A stretch of DNA of 49,984 nt, taken from the NCBI GenBank assembly GCA_050299175.1, contig JBNKVM010000006.1, forward strand, positions 1-49,984. Direction: 5' to 3'. The position numbers and the translations under genes were made by a program. Every line of letters begins with the position of its first letter. Position 1 is the first letter of the stretch. The stretch comes from JAPHTQ01 sp050299175 (GTDB taxonomy: Bacteria; Pseudomonadota; Gammaproteobacteria; Thiohalomonadales; Thiohalomonadaceae). Under the pieces are notes generated by a model, which did not search any database, was not told where the DNA came from, and saw only the letters and a list, made by a program, of their open reading frames with translations. Shown in pieces: positions 25,471-33,260 of the stretch.

Positions 25471-27630
25471 ATGACAGAATTTAAATTTGGATGCGCGCTG
25501 GATATGATGTTTAAGAGATTTTCCAGGTATGCACTATATGTGAAGCGGCTTGTGGCATCGTGCGTAATGCTAACTGTGAGTTACAATGCGATAGCAGGGA
25601 CTACAGTAGACGGAATAGATTACTCTATTCAATCGGCAAAAAGTGCACAAATACTAGTGACGCTTTCTTCTCCTCTCGCCAATACTCCATACAGCTTTAC
25701 GATAGATAATCCCGCACGTCTCGCAATTGATATTCCGAATTCCAGTCTGAATCTGGAAAGTAAGAATATCCCTATTGACTCTGGTTTGGTGAAAAGCATA
25801 AGGGCAGTTGAGGCAGGTGGGCGGACACGTCTGGTTATTAGCTTGCTGGAGCTTGTCCCATATGAAGTGCGTACTGAAAACAATCAAGTATTTATCTCTT
25901 TAGCTGGAGCGGAGCAAAAGGCTGTCGTAACAACTGAAAGCAAGACGAGTGAAGCCGTCAATAGCACTCAAGCTCCTATAGCAGGTGATGAGGTTAAGAA
26001 CGTTGACTTTAAACGGCGCGTTGATGGTAGTGCCGTAATAACAGTCGATCTCAGCAATGAGAATGCAGCAATCAGCCTTAACGAAAAAGGTGACAAGATT
26101 GTTGCTGATTTTTATGGCTTCAAGTTGCCAGAAAAACTAAGCCGCCGCCTTGATGTGACAGATTTCGCCACTCCTGCACAATATGTGGATTTTTATTCTA
26201 CTAGTTCAGGTGCAAGACTGGCCATAACAGCAAGTGGGCGTTATGAACATCTGGCTTACCAAGCGGGGAGTGAATATACGATCGAGCTGAAACCTCTGAG
26301 TAAAGAAGAGGCAGAAGCCGCCATGCGTGATGAGTTGGGGTATTCCGGGGAAAAATTGTCCTTGAATTTCCAGAACATCGAAGTGCGGGCAGTATTACAG
26401 TTGATTGCAGATTTTACGGGGCTAAACATTGTTGCCAGTGATGCTGTTAAGGGAAACATCACATTACGACTTAAAAATGTCCCATGGGACCAGGCACTAG
26501 ACATAATTTTGAAGACGCAAGGGCTTGGTATGCGCAAGTCTGGAAATGTTGTTCTGGTCGCACCAAATACTGAGCTTGCTGCGCGCGAAAGAGAAGAGAT
26601 GGAAGCGCATAAACAGAAAGTTGATTTGTCTCCATTACATACCGAGTTTTATACCATTAGTTATGCGAAGGCGAGTGATATTGCCACTATCCTTAAAGCG
26701 AAAGAGAACTCTATTCTTACCAGTCGTGGTAATGTGACGGTGGATGCTCGTACTAATACGCTGATGGTGCTGGAATCAAGCGAGAAGCACGAAGAAGTTG
26801 CCAAATTAATAGTAAAACTTGATGTGCCAATCAAACAGGTAATGATTGAAAGCAGAATTGTTATTGCGAATGATGATTTTAGTCGAGATCTTGGCGTCAG
26901 AACCGGTGTTTCAGCATATGACATCTCTGGTAGTGATGTTTCTACCATGACAGGCTCAGCAACTGGAGCGAACAATACACTTTCAAGTATTGTTGATGTT
27001 TTAAATGGCAATTCTACCGAATGGACATACGCCAACCAATCTGACAGATATAATTTTAACCTGCCTGCAGGTGGCAGTGCAGGACGAATTGGTTTCGCAA
27101 TTCTCGGTTCAGATTATTTGGTTGATTTGGAACTATCCGCTCTGCAAACAGAAGGTCGTGGTGAAGTTGTTTCTAATCCGCGTGTTGTGACATCAAATCA
27201 AATGGAAGCCAAGATAGAACAAGGTGTTGATATTCCATATCAGGAAGCCAGTTCTAGTGGTGCGACAAGCGTATCGTTCAAAAAAGCAGTACTGAGTTTG
27301 TCAGTTACGCCACAAATTACACCTGACGATAGAGTGGTGATGGATCTGAAGGTTAATAAGGACAGTGTCGGTGGTATTTACAGTGGTGTGCCGTCGGTAA
27401 ATACTCGTTCTGTACAAACCCAGGTCCTTGTAAATAATGGTGATACGGTTGTCTTGGGGGGTATTTATGAGACTACTAGCGCAGAAGGTGAAACCAAAGT
27501 CCCGCTATTAGGGGATATTCCCATTCTGGGCTATTTGTTCAGGTCTACATCAAAATCCAATACAAAATCTGAGTTGCTGATTTTCGTCACACCAAAAATA
27601 CTAAGTGAATCACTGGCTTCCAGTATGTAG
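25471..27630 (+). CDS. pilQ: Type IV pilus secretin PilQ
   Basis: A 719-residue outer-membrane secretin through which the pilus leaves the cell. A signal peptide ends near AIA-G (residue 42). Two AMIN domains follow (about 50-145 and 175-273), which bind peptidoglycan. The STN domain starts at SLNFQNIEVRAVLQLIADFTG (about 297-360), then comes the N1 domain with DARTNTLMVLES, and then the secretin pore with VVSNPRVVTSNQMEAKIEQG, VPLLGDIPILGYLFRS and ELLIFVTPKIL at the end. GGGAG lies 8 nt before the ATG at 25471. Sequence is AT-richer than its neighbours (42% G+C in 25501-25560 by hand). Confidence 0.97.
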   Translation: MTEFKFGCALDMMFKRFSRYALYVKRLVASCVMLTVSYNAIAGTTVDGIDYSIQSAKSAQILVTLSSPLANTPYSFTIDNPARLAIDIPNSSLNLESKNIPIDSGLVKSIRAVEAGGRTRLVISLLELVPYEVRTENNQVFISLAGAEQKAVVTTESKTSEAVNSTQAPIAGDEVKNVDFKRRVDGSAVITVDLSNENAAISLNEKGDKIVADFYGFKLPEKLSRRLDVTDFATPAQYVDFYSTSSGARLAITASGRYEHLAYQAGSEYTIELKPLSKEEAEAAMRDELGYSGEKLSLNFQNIEVRAVLQLIADFTGLNIVASDAVKGNITLRLKNVPWDQALDIILKTQGLGMRKSGNVVLVAPNTELAAREREEMEAHKQKVDLSPLHTEFYTISYAKASDIATILKAKENSILTSRGNVTVDARTNTLMVLESSEKHEEVAKLIVKLDVPIKQVMIESRIVIANDDFSRDLGVRTGVSAYDISGSDVSTMTGSATGANNTLSSIVDVLNGNSTEWTYANQSDRYNFNLPAGGSAGRIGFAILGSDYLVDLELSALQTEGRGEVVSNPRVVTSNQMEAKIEQGVDIPYQEASSSGATSVSFKKAVLSLSVTPQITPDDRVVMDLKVNKDSVGGIYSGVPSVNTRSVQTQVLVNNGDTVVLGGIYETTSAEGETKVPLLGDIPILGYLFRSTSKSNTKSELLIFVTPKILSESLASSM

Positions 27631-27643
27631 GTCTCTAAGGACA

Positions 27644-28174
27644 GTGGCTCATAATATTTTCCTTGTCGGCCCCATGGGGGCCGGCAAGAGTACCATAGGC
27701 CGTCAACTCTCGACGGTACTCAAGCAGGAATTCAAGGATAGTGATCACGAGATTGTCGCGCGCACGGGGGCGAGTATTCCGCTCATCTTTGAAATAGAAG
27801 GCGAAGAAGGGTTTCGCCAACGCGAAGCGGCAATGATCGATGAGTTAACCCAACGAGACGGAATTATCGTGGCCACAGGTGGCGGAGCGGTACTGCGTGA
27901 AGAGAATCGCCAAAGGTTGAGAGAGCGAGGAGTGGTTATCTACCTTTACGCCTCGCTGGATCAGCTCTTTGAACGGACCCGTCGGGATAAGAATCGCCCG
28001 CTCCTGCAAACAGATAATCCTCGGCAAAAGCTGGAAGAGATGATGGCGGTGCGTGATCCGCTTTACCGTGAGGTGGCGGACATGGTGGTGCATACCGACG
28101 ACCGTTCCATCAAAAGCGTGATTAAAGAAATTCGAGAGCGTCTCCAGCGCGAGAGAAAATACGGTCAGGAATGA
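27644..28174 (+). CDS. aroK: Shikimate kinase I
   Basis: A 176-residue kinase that phosphorylates shikimate on the way to chorismate. The P-loop is GPMGAGKST, the substrate-binding DSDHEIV and the RxxGxxxI pattern (REAAMIDEL region) follow, and the lid is RTRRDKNRPLL. The start is the GTG at 27644 (AHNIFLVGPMG aligns with E. coli AroK NIFLVGPMG). AAGGA lies right upstream with short spacing. An open frame begins at 27605 inside pilQ but is a shadow. The gene follows pilQ by 13 nt. GC content returns to the higher level here. Confidence 0.96.
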   Translation: MAHNIFLVGPMGAGKSTIGRQLSTVLKQEFKDSDHEIVARTGASIPLIFEIEGEEGFRQREAAMIDELTQRDGIIVATGGGAVLREENRQRLRERGVVIYLYASLDQLFERTRRDKNRPLLQTDNPRQKLEEMMAVRDPLYREVADMVVHTDDRSIKSVIKEIRERLQRERKYGQE

Positions 28175-28245
28175 CTGACGCCACAGGTGGGTTTCGGGTA
28201 TATTTGATATTCCTGACGACACCAGACATATAGATATCCTCTTCC

Positions 28246-29331
28246 ATGCAGACACTCCAGGTAGACCTCGGCGAACGCAGTTATCCCATCCTGATCGGGA
28301 GCGATCTGATTGGTCATGCCGAACTGGTGGCCCCCTATGTTCGCGGCAGCCAGGTAATGCTTGTCAGCAATGAGACCGTCGCACCTATCTACCTTGAGAA
28401 AGCGCAGCAGGCCTTTGCCGATTATCGTACCGAGGCGGTGATTCTGCCGGATGGCGAGCAGTACAAGACTCTGGATGTCTGTAACCAAATCTATTCTGCC
28501 TTGCTGAAAAAGCGCTTTGACCGCCGCTGTACCCTGGTGGCGCTGGGGGGCGGCGTAGTCGGCGATATGACCGGTTTTGCCGCGGCGACCTACCAACGTG
28601 GGGTCGATTTCATACAGATCCCGACCACGCTGCTAGCCCAGGTTGACTCCTCAGTGGGAGGAAAGACCGGGGTCAATCACCCGCTGGGCAAGAACATGAT
28701 CGGCGCTTTCCACCAGCCGCAACTGGTATTGGCCGATACTGATACCCTGGATACGCTGGATGATCGTCAGCTCAGTGCGGGGCTGGCCGAGATCATCAAA
28801 TACGGTTTGATTAGCGACCTGAGCTTCTTCGAATGGTTGGAAGCCAATATGGATGCCCTGTTGGCACGTGACAAAATTGCGCTTGCCTATGCCATTGAAC
28901 GTTCGTGCCAGGACAAAGCCTGTGTCGTTGCTGCCGATGAAAAAGAGGGAGGGCGACGGGCGCTGTTAAATCTGGGACATACTTTCGGCCATGCTATCGA
29001 GACGGGCATGGGCTATGGAGAATGGTTGCATGGTGAGGCGATTGCCACAGGAATGCTACTGGCTGCTGAATTGTCGCAGGAGCTCGGCTGGATAAACGAA
29101 AGCGAGGTGGCACGGGTGCTTAAGTTGTTACAACGTGCACGCCTGCCGATTCAGGCACCGAAACAGATGAATAGTGCGCAATTCATGGATTTGATGGCAG
29201 TGGATAAAAAAGTTCAGGACGGTGAATTGCGACTGGTGTTGATGCAGGGGTTGGGTAACTCCGTTATTACCAGTGAAGCGCGCCACGAGCAGATTACTGC
29301 CATGTTGGACAGGCACCTGAGCAGGTCGTGA
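28246..29331 (+). CDS. aroB: 3-dehydroquinate synthase
   Basis: A 361-residue NAD- and metal-dependent enzyme that makes 3-dehydroquinate from DAHP, the second step to chorismate. The nucleotide-binding part has LPDGEQYKTLD and ALGGGVVGDMTGFAAATYQRG. The active site shows IPTTLLAQVDSSVGGKTGVN with the catalytic Lys. The metal ligands sit in the Glu of GLAEIIKYG, His of NLGHTFGHAIE and His of WLHGEAI. Length is normal. It lies 71 nt after aroK and 1 nt before the dGTPase start, forming a transcript with both. Confidence 0.97.
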   Translation: MQTLQVDLGERSYPILIGSDLIGHAELVAPYVRGSQVMLVSNETVAPIYLEKAQQAFADYRTEAVILPDGEQYKTLDVCNQIYSALLKKRFDRRCTLVALGGGVVGDMTGFAAATYQRGVDFIQIPTTLLAQVDSSVGGKTGVNHPLGKNMIGAFHQPQLVLADTDTLDTLDDRQLSAGLAEIIKYGLISDLSFFEWLEANMDALLARDKIALAYAIERSCQDKACVVAADEKEGGRRALLNLGHTFGHAIETGMGYGEWLHGEAIATGMLLAAELSQELGWINESEVARVLKLLQRARLPIQAPKQMNSAQFMDLMAVDKKVQDGELRLVLMQGLGNSVITSEARHEQITAMLDRHLSRS

Positions 29332-29332
29332 A

Positions 29333-30487
29333 ATGCGCAGTTCTCTCGCTCCCTATGCTGCTAACGAGACTCAATCCAGAGGGCGTCGTATTGTAGAAGG
29401 GGCGCCTGTTTATCGTAGCGAATTCCAACGTGATCGCGATCGTATCGTTCACTCTTCCGCTTTCCGCCGTCTCGAGTACAAAACCCAGGTCTTCGTTAAT
29501 CACGAAGGCGACATGTTCCGCACCCGTCTTACCCACTCGATTGAAGTCGCACAAATCGGTCGCGCGGCTGCCCGCGCACTGAAATTGAACGAAGATCTGA
29601 CCGAAGCGATTAGCCTGGCCCATGATCTGGGGCATACACCCTTTGGCCATGCCGGGCAGGATGCGCTCAACCGCTGTATGCAGGAATACGGTGGTTTTGA
29701 ACACAATCTGCAGTCGTTGCGGGTGGTTGATGAACTGGAAGAACGGTACGCCGGGTTCAACGGCCTCAATCTAACTTTCGAAGCCCGCGAAGGGATTCTC
29801 AAGCATTGCTCCCGTGCCAACGCAGAAAAATTGGGGGATGTGGGCGAGCGATTTCTCAACGGTGGCCAGCCTGGGCTGGAGGCGCAGATCGCCAATATCG
29901 CCGATGCCATTGCCTACAATAATCACGATGTCGATGATGGTTTGCGGGCAGGCCTGATCGATATTGAACAACTGCGCGAAGTGGCACTGTTCGAAGAGCA
30001 GTTTCTGGCGGTGCAGGAGCTTCATTCGGATCTGGATGGGCGGCGCCAAATTCATGAAATCATCCGTCGCATGATCAACAAACAGGTGGTGGATTTGCTA
30101 CGTACCAGCGAAGCTCATCTTGCGAAAGCCAAACCGCAAAGCATTGACGAGGTACGGGCACAAGGCCAGCCATTGATTGGCTTCAGTGAAGCGATGCAGG
30201 AGCAGCACCAGGCATTGAAACGTTTCCTACGCGAAAGACTCTATCGTCATTATCGAGTGCACCGGATGAGCGCCAAGGCGCAGCGTATGTTGCAGGAACT
30301 GTTCGAGGCACATTTCGCCGATCCGGCACTGTTACCACCCGGACATCAGCACAAGGTCAAACAGATGGAAAAGAGCCATGGCGAAAGTGGCAGAGCTCGT
30401 GCGGTTGCCGATTACATTGCCGGTATGACCGATCGCTTCGCCATTCTTGAGCATCAAAAGTTGTTTCGTGCCAACGAACTCACCTGA
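29333..30487 (+). CDS. Deoxyguanosinetriphosphate triphosphohydrolase-like protein (HD domain)
   Basis: A 384-residue HD-domain dNTPase that should split dNTPs into nucleoside and tripolyphosphate. The metal-binding HD motif is RTRLTHSIEVAQIGRAAA, then AHDLGHTPFGHAGQ with the second His-Asp pair, and later IADAIAYNNHDVDDGLRAG with the last Asp. The N-terminal GRRIVEGAPVYRSEFQRDRDRIVHSSAFRRLEYKTQVF matches the type-2 Dgt branch. It lies 1 nt after aroB, so it is translationally close to it. In E. coli dgt is elsewhere. Here it sits between aroB and the DamX-like gene. Confidence 0.93.
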   Translation: MRSSLAPYAANETQSRGRRIVEGAPVYRSEFQRDRDRIVHSSAFRRLEYKTQVFVNHEGDMFRTRLTHSIEVAQIGRAAARALKLNEDLTEAISLAHDLGHTPFGHAGQDALNRCMQEYGGFEHNLQSLRVVDELEERYAGFNGLNLTFEAREGILKHCSRANAEKLGDVGERFLNGGQPGLEAQIANIADAIAYNNHDVDDGLRAGLIDIEQLREVALFEEQFLAVQELHSDLDGRRQIHEIIRRMINKQVVDLLRTSEAHLAKAKPQSIDEVRAQGQPLIGFSEAMQEQHQALKRFLRERLYRHYRVHRMSAKAQRMLQELFEAHFADPALLPPGHQHKVKQMEKSHGESGRARAVADYIAGMTDRFAILEHQKLFRANELT

Positions 30488-30606
30488 TAAGCCAGCAACT
30501 TGGCGCAGAGCCTTCACTGGCATAGTATTGTTGTGAGCAGTATTCCGGGTACCAGCTTCATCCTGTGATAAACATTGGGCGGACGATTGAATAATACGGT
30601 CATCAC

Positions 30607-30861
30607 ATGCGCATCTATCTGCAAACGCCATTCAGCGAGGATCACCCGCCACGCTATTACCAGCTCATGCTGCAGGAAGATCTGCTGGGAGGCTGGACGT
30701 TGGTGAAGCAGTGGGGTTTTCAGGGGGCATCAGGTACCATGCAGCGTGAACACTTTGCAACCTATGAAGAAGCGCTGGCAGCGATGATGCGTACTCGCGA
30801 CGCACAGATCAAACGTGGCCATAAAGTGATGTTCTTCCAGGGAGAGGGAGCGCCACAATGA
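30607..30861 (+). CDS. Small WGR-domain protein
   Basis: An 84-residue protein made almost only of a WGR domain. It contains YYQLMLQEDLLGGWTLVKQWGFQG and then EHFATYEEALAAMMRTRDAQIKRGHKV. The motif WGF (in place of WGR) follows the GGWTL strand, and the final Lys-Arg-Gly-His-Lys is typical. WGR domains bind nucleic acid in PARPs and MolR-type proteins. Small stand-alone ones occur in bacteria with unknown roles. Its stop overlaps the ATG of the DamX-like gene by four bases (ATGA), so the two are made together. A 119-nt gap separates it from the dGTPase. Confidence 0.85.
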   Translation: MRIYLQTPFSEDHPPRYYQLMLQEDLLGGWTLVKQWGFQGASGTMQREHFATYEEALAAMMRTRDAQIKRGHKVMFFQGEGAPQ

Positions 30862-33071
30862 GCGCCAATATGACTGCCAGCTACCTCACACAACTGGGTC
30901 TGCACACCCCACCTTTTGCAGACAGCAATGACGAAGCCTTTTTCTACGCTGATCCTGAGCGAAGCAAATACCTGGATATGTTGCAGCACTTGCTGCAGTA
31001 CAGTGAAGAAATCCTGTTGCTGACAGGTGAGGCGGGTATTGGTAAAACCACCCTGCTGGATAGACTTGCTGCGCGCGCCGACGAGCAATGGTTGATCTGT
31101 CATCTCGACTGCAGCGAAACAACCGGTGCCGACACCCTGTTTGCGCAAATCGCCGCCTGTTTTAACCTGCAGGCAGGTGGTGGTGCAGAAAAGATGCTGG
31201 AGGCATTCCATGCCCAACTGGATGAACTGCACCAGCAACGTTTTCCCGTACTCTTAATCGACGATGCACAAAATCTCAGTGAAGACGCACTGGAGATGGT
31301 GCTGCATCTGGCCGTGCTGGATGGTAGCAACGGCAAATTACTGCACCTGGTGATGGCGGGTGACGGACAACTCATCGAGCGGCTTAAAGCACAACGTTTT
31401 TCTTCATTGCCTCCACCCCATCGTCTTGAGCTGGATGGTCTGGGTGAAGCACATGGCGCTGCCTACCTGATGCGTCGCCTGCAGGCAGCGGGACATGAAG
31501 GTGACTCGCCTTTCAGCGTGACTGAGCTGAAACAGTTACACAAAGAGAGTGAGGGTATCCCGGGCAAACTTAACACCCTCGCCAACCAATTACTGAACAA
31601 AAAGTACGGCAAGCGCCTCTCCAGTAGCAATTTGCGTCGTGTTATACAGGGAGGCATTGCCGCGACCGCGCTATTGGGTACGGTACTGGGACTGCATGAT
31701 CGTATCGGTGCACTGTGGAGTGGTGAAGAAAAGAACATGGCGCCGGCGGTGCAGCAGGTCAAGAATGAACCTGTCGGAAAGGCGGTAGCAGCGGTGGATG
31801 CACCTGTGGCGGTTCCGCCCAAGGCAGCTGAAGCACCGGTAGTAAAAGTGCCGGAAAAGCCTGCCGAACCTCAGCTGGTAGTAAAAAAAGAGCCGGTAAA
31901 ACCGGCACAAACGCCGCTGGTGGTGAAGCAGGAAGTACCGAAAGCTGAGCCAATTCTTCTGGCGGAAAATAGTGTTACGAACGACAGTACCGGAGCGGCC
32001 AGCGCGGAGTTGAAACTGTTGGGAACCGATCCGGATAAGGTTATCGGCAGTAGCGAGCCGCAACGTCTGCTCATACGTGGCAGTGGATTTCGACCGGGCA
32101 CCAAAGTTGCCCTGAGCCGCGACGGCAAGGTACAGGTACTGCAACAGGATCTGGTGGAGTTTATTAATCCGACCCGACTGGCGATTAATGTCACTCCTGG
32201 GCTGAAGCAGAGCGACTGGGCAGTACAGGTCAGCACCCCGGACAATCGTCGTTCCAATGTGCTTCATTTCCAGGTGATGCCTCCGGCACCTGAGGAAAAA
32301 GAGCAGGTTGTGCAGCAGGCAAAAACAGAACCTGCGGTCACCACCACCGCAGCAATTGAAAACAAACCGCAAGAGGTAAAAGCCCTTCCCCCGGCCAAGC
32401 CCAGGGCAACCGCAGCGCCGAAAAGAGAACGTGCGACTCATGCCATGGGTACGGCCTGGTATAGTTCCCAGCCGAAAGGGAACTACACGCTACAACTGTT
32501 GGCAAGTCAGAGCCGCACCAATATCGATGCCTACATTCGCCAACATGCCCTGCCCGAACCGTTGGCTCATTTCCGTATGCAAAGCAACGGCCGTACCCTG
32601 TATGTGCTGACCCATGGCAGTTTCCCGGACAAACCTTCCGCGCTGAAAGCGGCGGGCAAGCTGCCCAGAGAGGTCAAATCCTGGGCGCGCCCTATCGCCA
32701 ACGTGCAGCAGGTAATGTTACCGGAGGAAAAAAAGAGCGCGACGGCGCCAGCGGTCGATGCCGGGCCTGACACGGCCTGGATCTGGAGTCAGGATCCGGC
32801 CCGCTATACCATCCAGCTCGCCGCCGGTAGCAGTGAGGCGGCGGTACTTCGGGTAAAACAGCAGGTCACCCTGCCGGACGAGCTGGCAGTGGCCAAGGCG
32901 TTACGCAACGGCAAATCCTGGTTCGTGCTGGTCTACGGCAGCTTCTCCACTAAGGAGTCTGCCCGCGATACCATTGGCCGTTTGCCAGCCTCACTGAGGC
33001 AGTCAGGACCCTGGGTCCGCAGTTTCTCCAGCCTGCAGGACGAGCTGAGCCGCTCCACCCCATCGCAGTAA
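30858..33071 (+). CDS. DamX-like AAA protein with TIG-like and two SPOR domains
   Basis: A 737-residue protein. The N-terminal ExeA/DamX-type AAA domain (about 1-250) has Walker A GEAGIGKT (57-64) and Walker B VLLIDDAQ (131-138). One membrane segment (264-280) follows. A Pro/Lys/Val/Ala-rich linker (295-375, repeats of VVK.EP) leads to a TIG/IPT-like domain (383-473, with LLIRGSGFRPGTKVAL). Two SPOR domains end it: 540-617 (YTLQLLASQS...YVLTHGSF) and 647-727 (YTIQLAAGSS...FVLVYGSF). SPOR domains bind denuded septal glycan, so a division-site role is likely. E. coli DamX has one SPOR domain and no TIG. The place after aroK-aroB is the damX position. Confidence 0.9.
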   Translation: MSANMTASYLTQLGLHTPPFADSNDEAFFYADPERSKYLDMLQHLLQYSEEILLLTGEAGIGKTTLLDRLAARADEQWLICHLDCSETTGADTLFAQIAACFNLQAGGGAEKMLEAFHAQLDELHQQRFPVLLIDDAQNLSEDALEMVLHLAVLDGSNGKLLHLVMAGDGQLIERLKAQRFSSLPPPHRLELDGLGEAHGAAYLMRRLQAAGHEGDSPFSVTELKQLHKESEGIPGKLNTLANQLLNKKYGKRLSSSNLRRVIQGGIAATALLGTVLGLHDRIGALWSGEEKNMAPAVQQVKNEPVGKAVAAVDAPVAVPPKAAEAPVVKVPEKPAEPQLVVKKEPVKPAQTPLVVKQEVPKAEPILLAENSVTNDSTGAASAELKLLGTDPDKVIGSSEPQRLLIRGSGFRPGTKVALSRDGKVQVLQQDLVEFINPTRLAINVTPGLKQSDWAVQVSTPDNRRSNVLHFQVMPPAPEEKEQVVQQAKTEPAVTTTAAIENKPQEVKALPPAKPRATAAPKRERATHAMGTAWYSSQPKGNYTLQLLASQSRTNIDAYIRQHALPEPLAHFRMQSNGRTLYVLTHGSFPDKPSALKAAGKLPREVKSWARPIANVQQVMLPEEKKSATAPAVDAGPDTAWIWSQDPARYTIQLAAGSSEAAVLRVKQQVTLPDELAVAKALRNGKSWFVLVYGSFSTKESARDTIGRLPASLRQSGPWVRSFSSLQDELSRSTPSQ

Positions 33072-33145
33072 TTCCGGCCCGGTCTGACTACTTCCCGACC
33101 GTTCCTTGCCTGTTCCAAACCGTTATCCTCCAATGGGCGCAGCAA

Positions 33146-33174
33146 TTGAACATGCGCCCGCGCAGCAGTATACT
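33146..33174 (+). promoter_or_regulatory. Candidate sigma70 promoter and structured leader of gltB
   Basis: TTGAAC (33146-33151, 4 of 6) is followed after 17 bp by TATACT (33169-33174, 5 of 6). The leader of about 80 nt has two possible hairpins, GCCCC-GACAAAT-GGGGC (33188-33204) and CCGCG-GTTTAA-CGCGG (33209-33224 approx.), before the GTG start at 33261. No known riboswitch pattern was recognised. Confidence 0.5.
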
Positions 33175-33260
33175 GCTTGGCCGTTTTGCCCCGACAAATG
33201 GGGCCGTGCCGCGGTTTAACGCGGTTTCCGAACATCAACGCAACCAATCGGTTATCGGCT

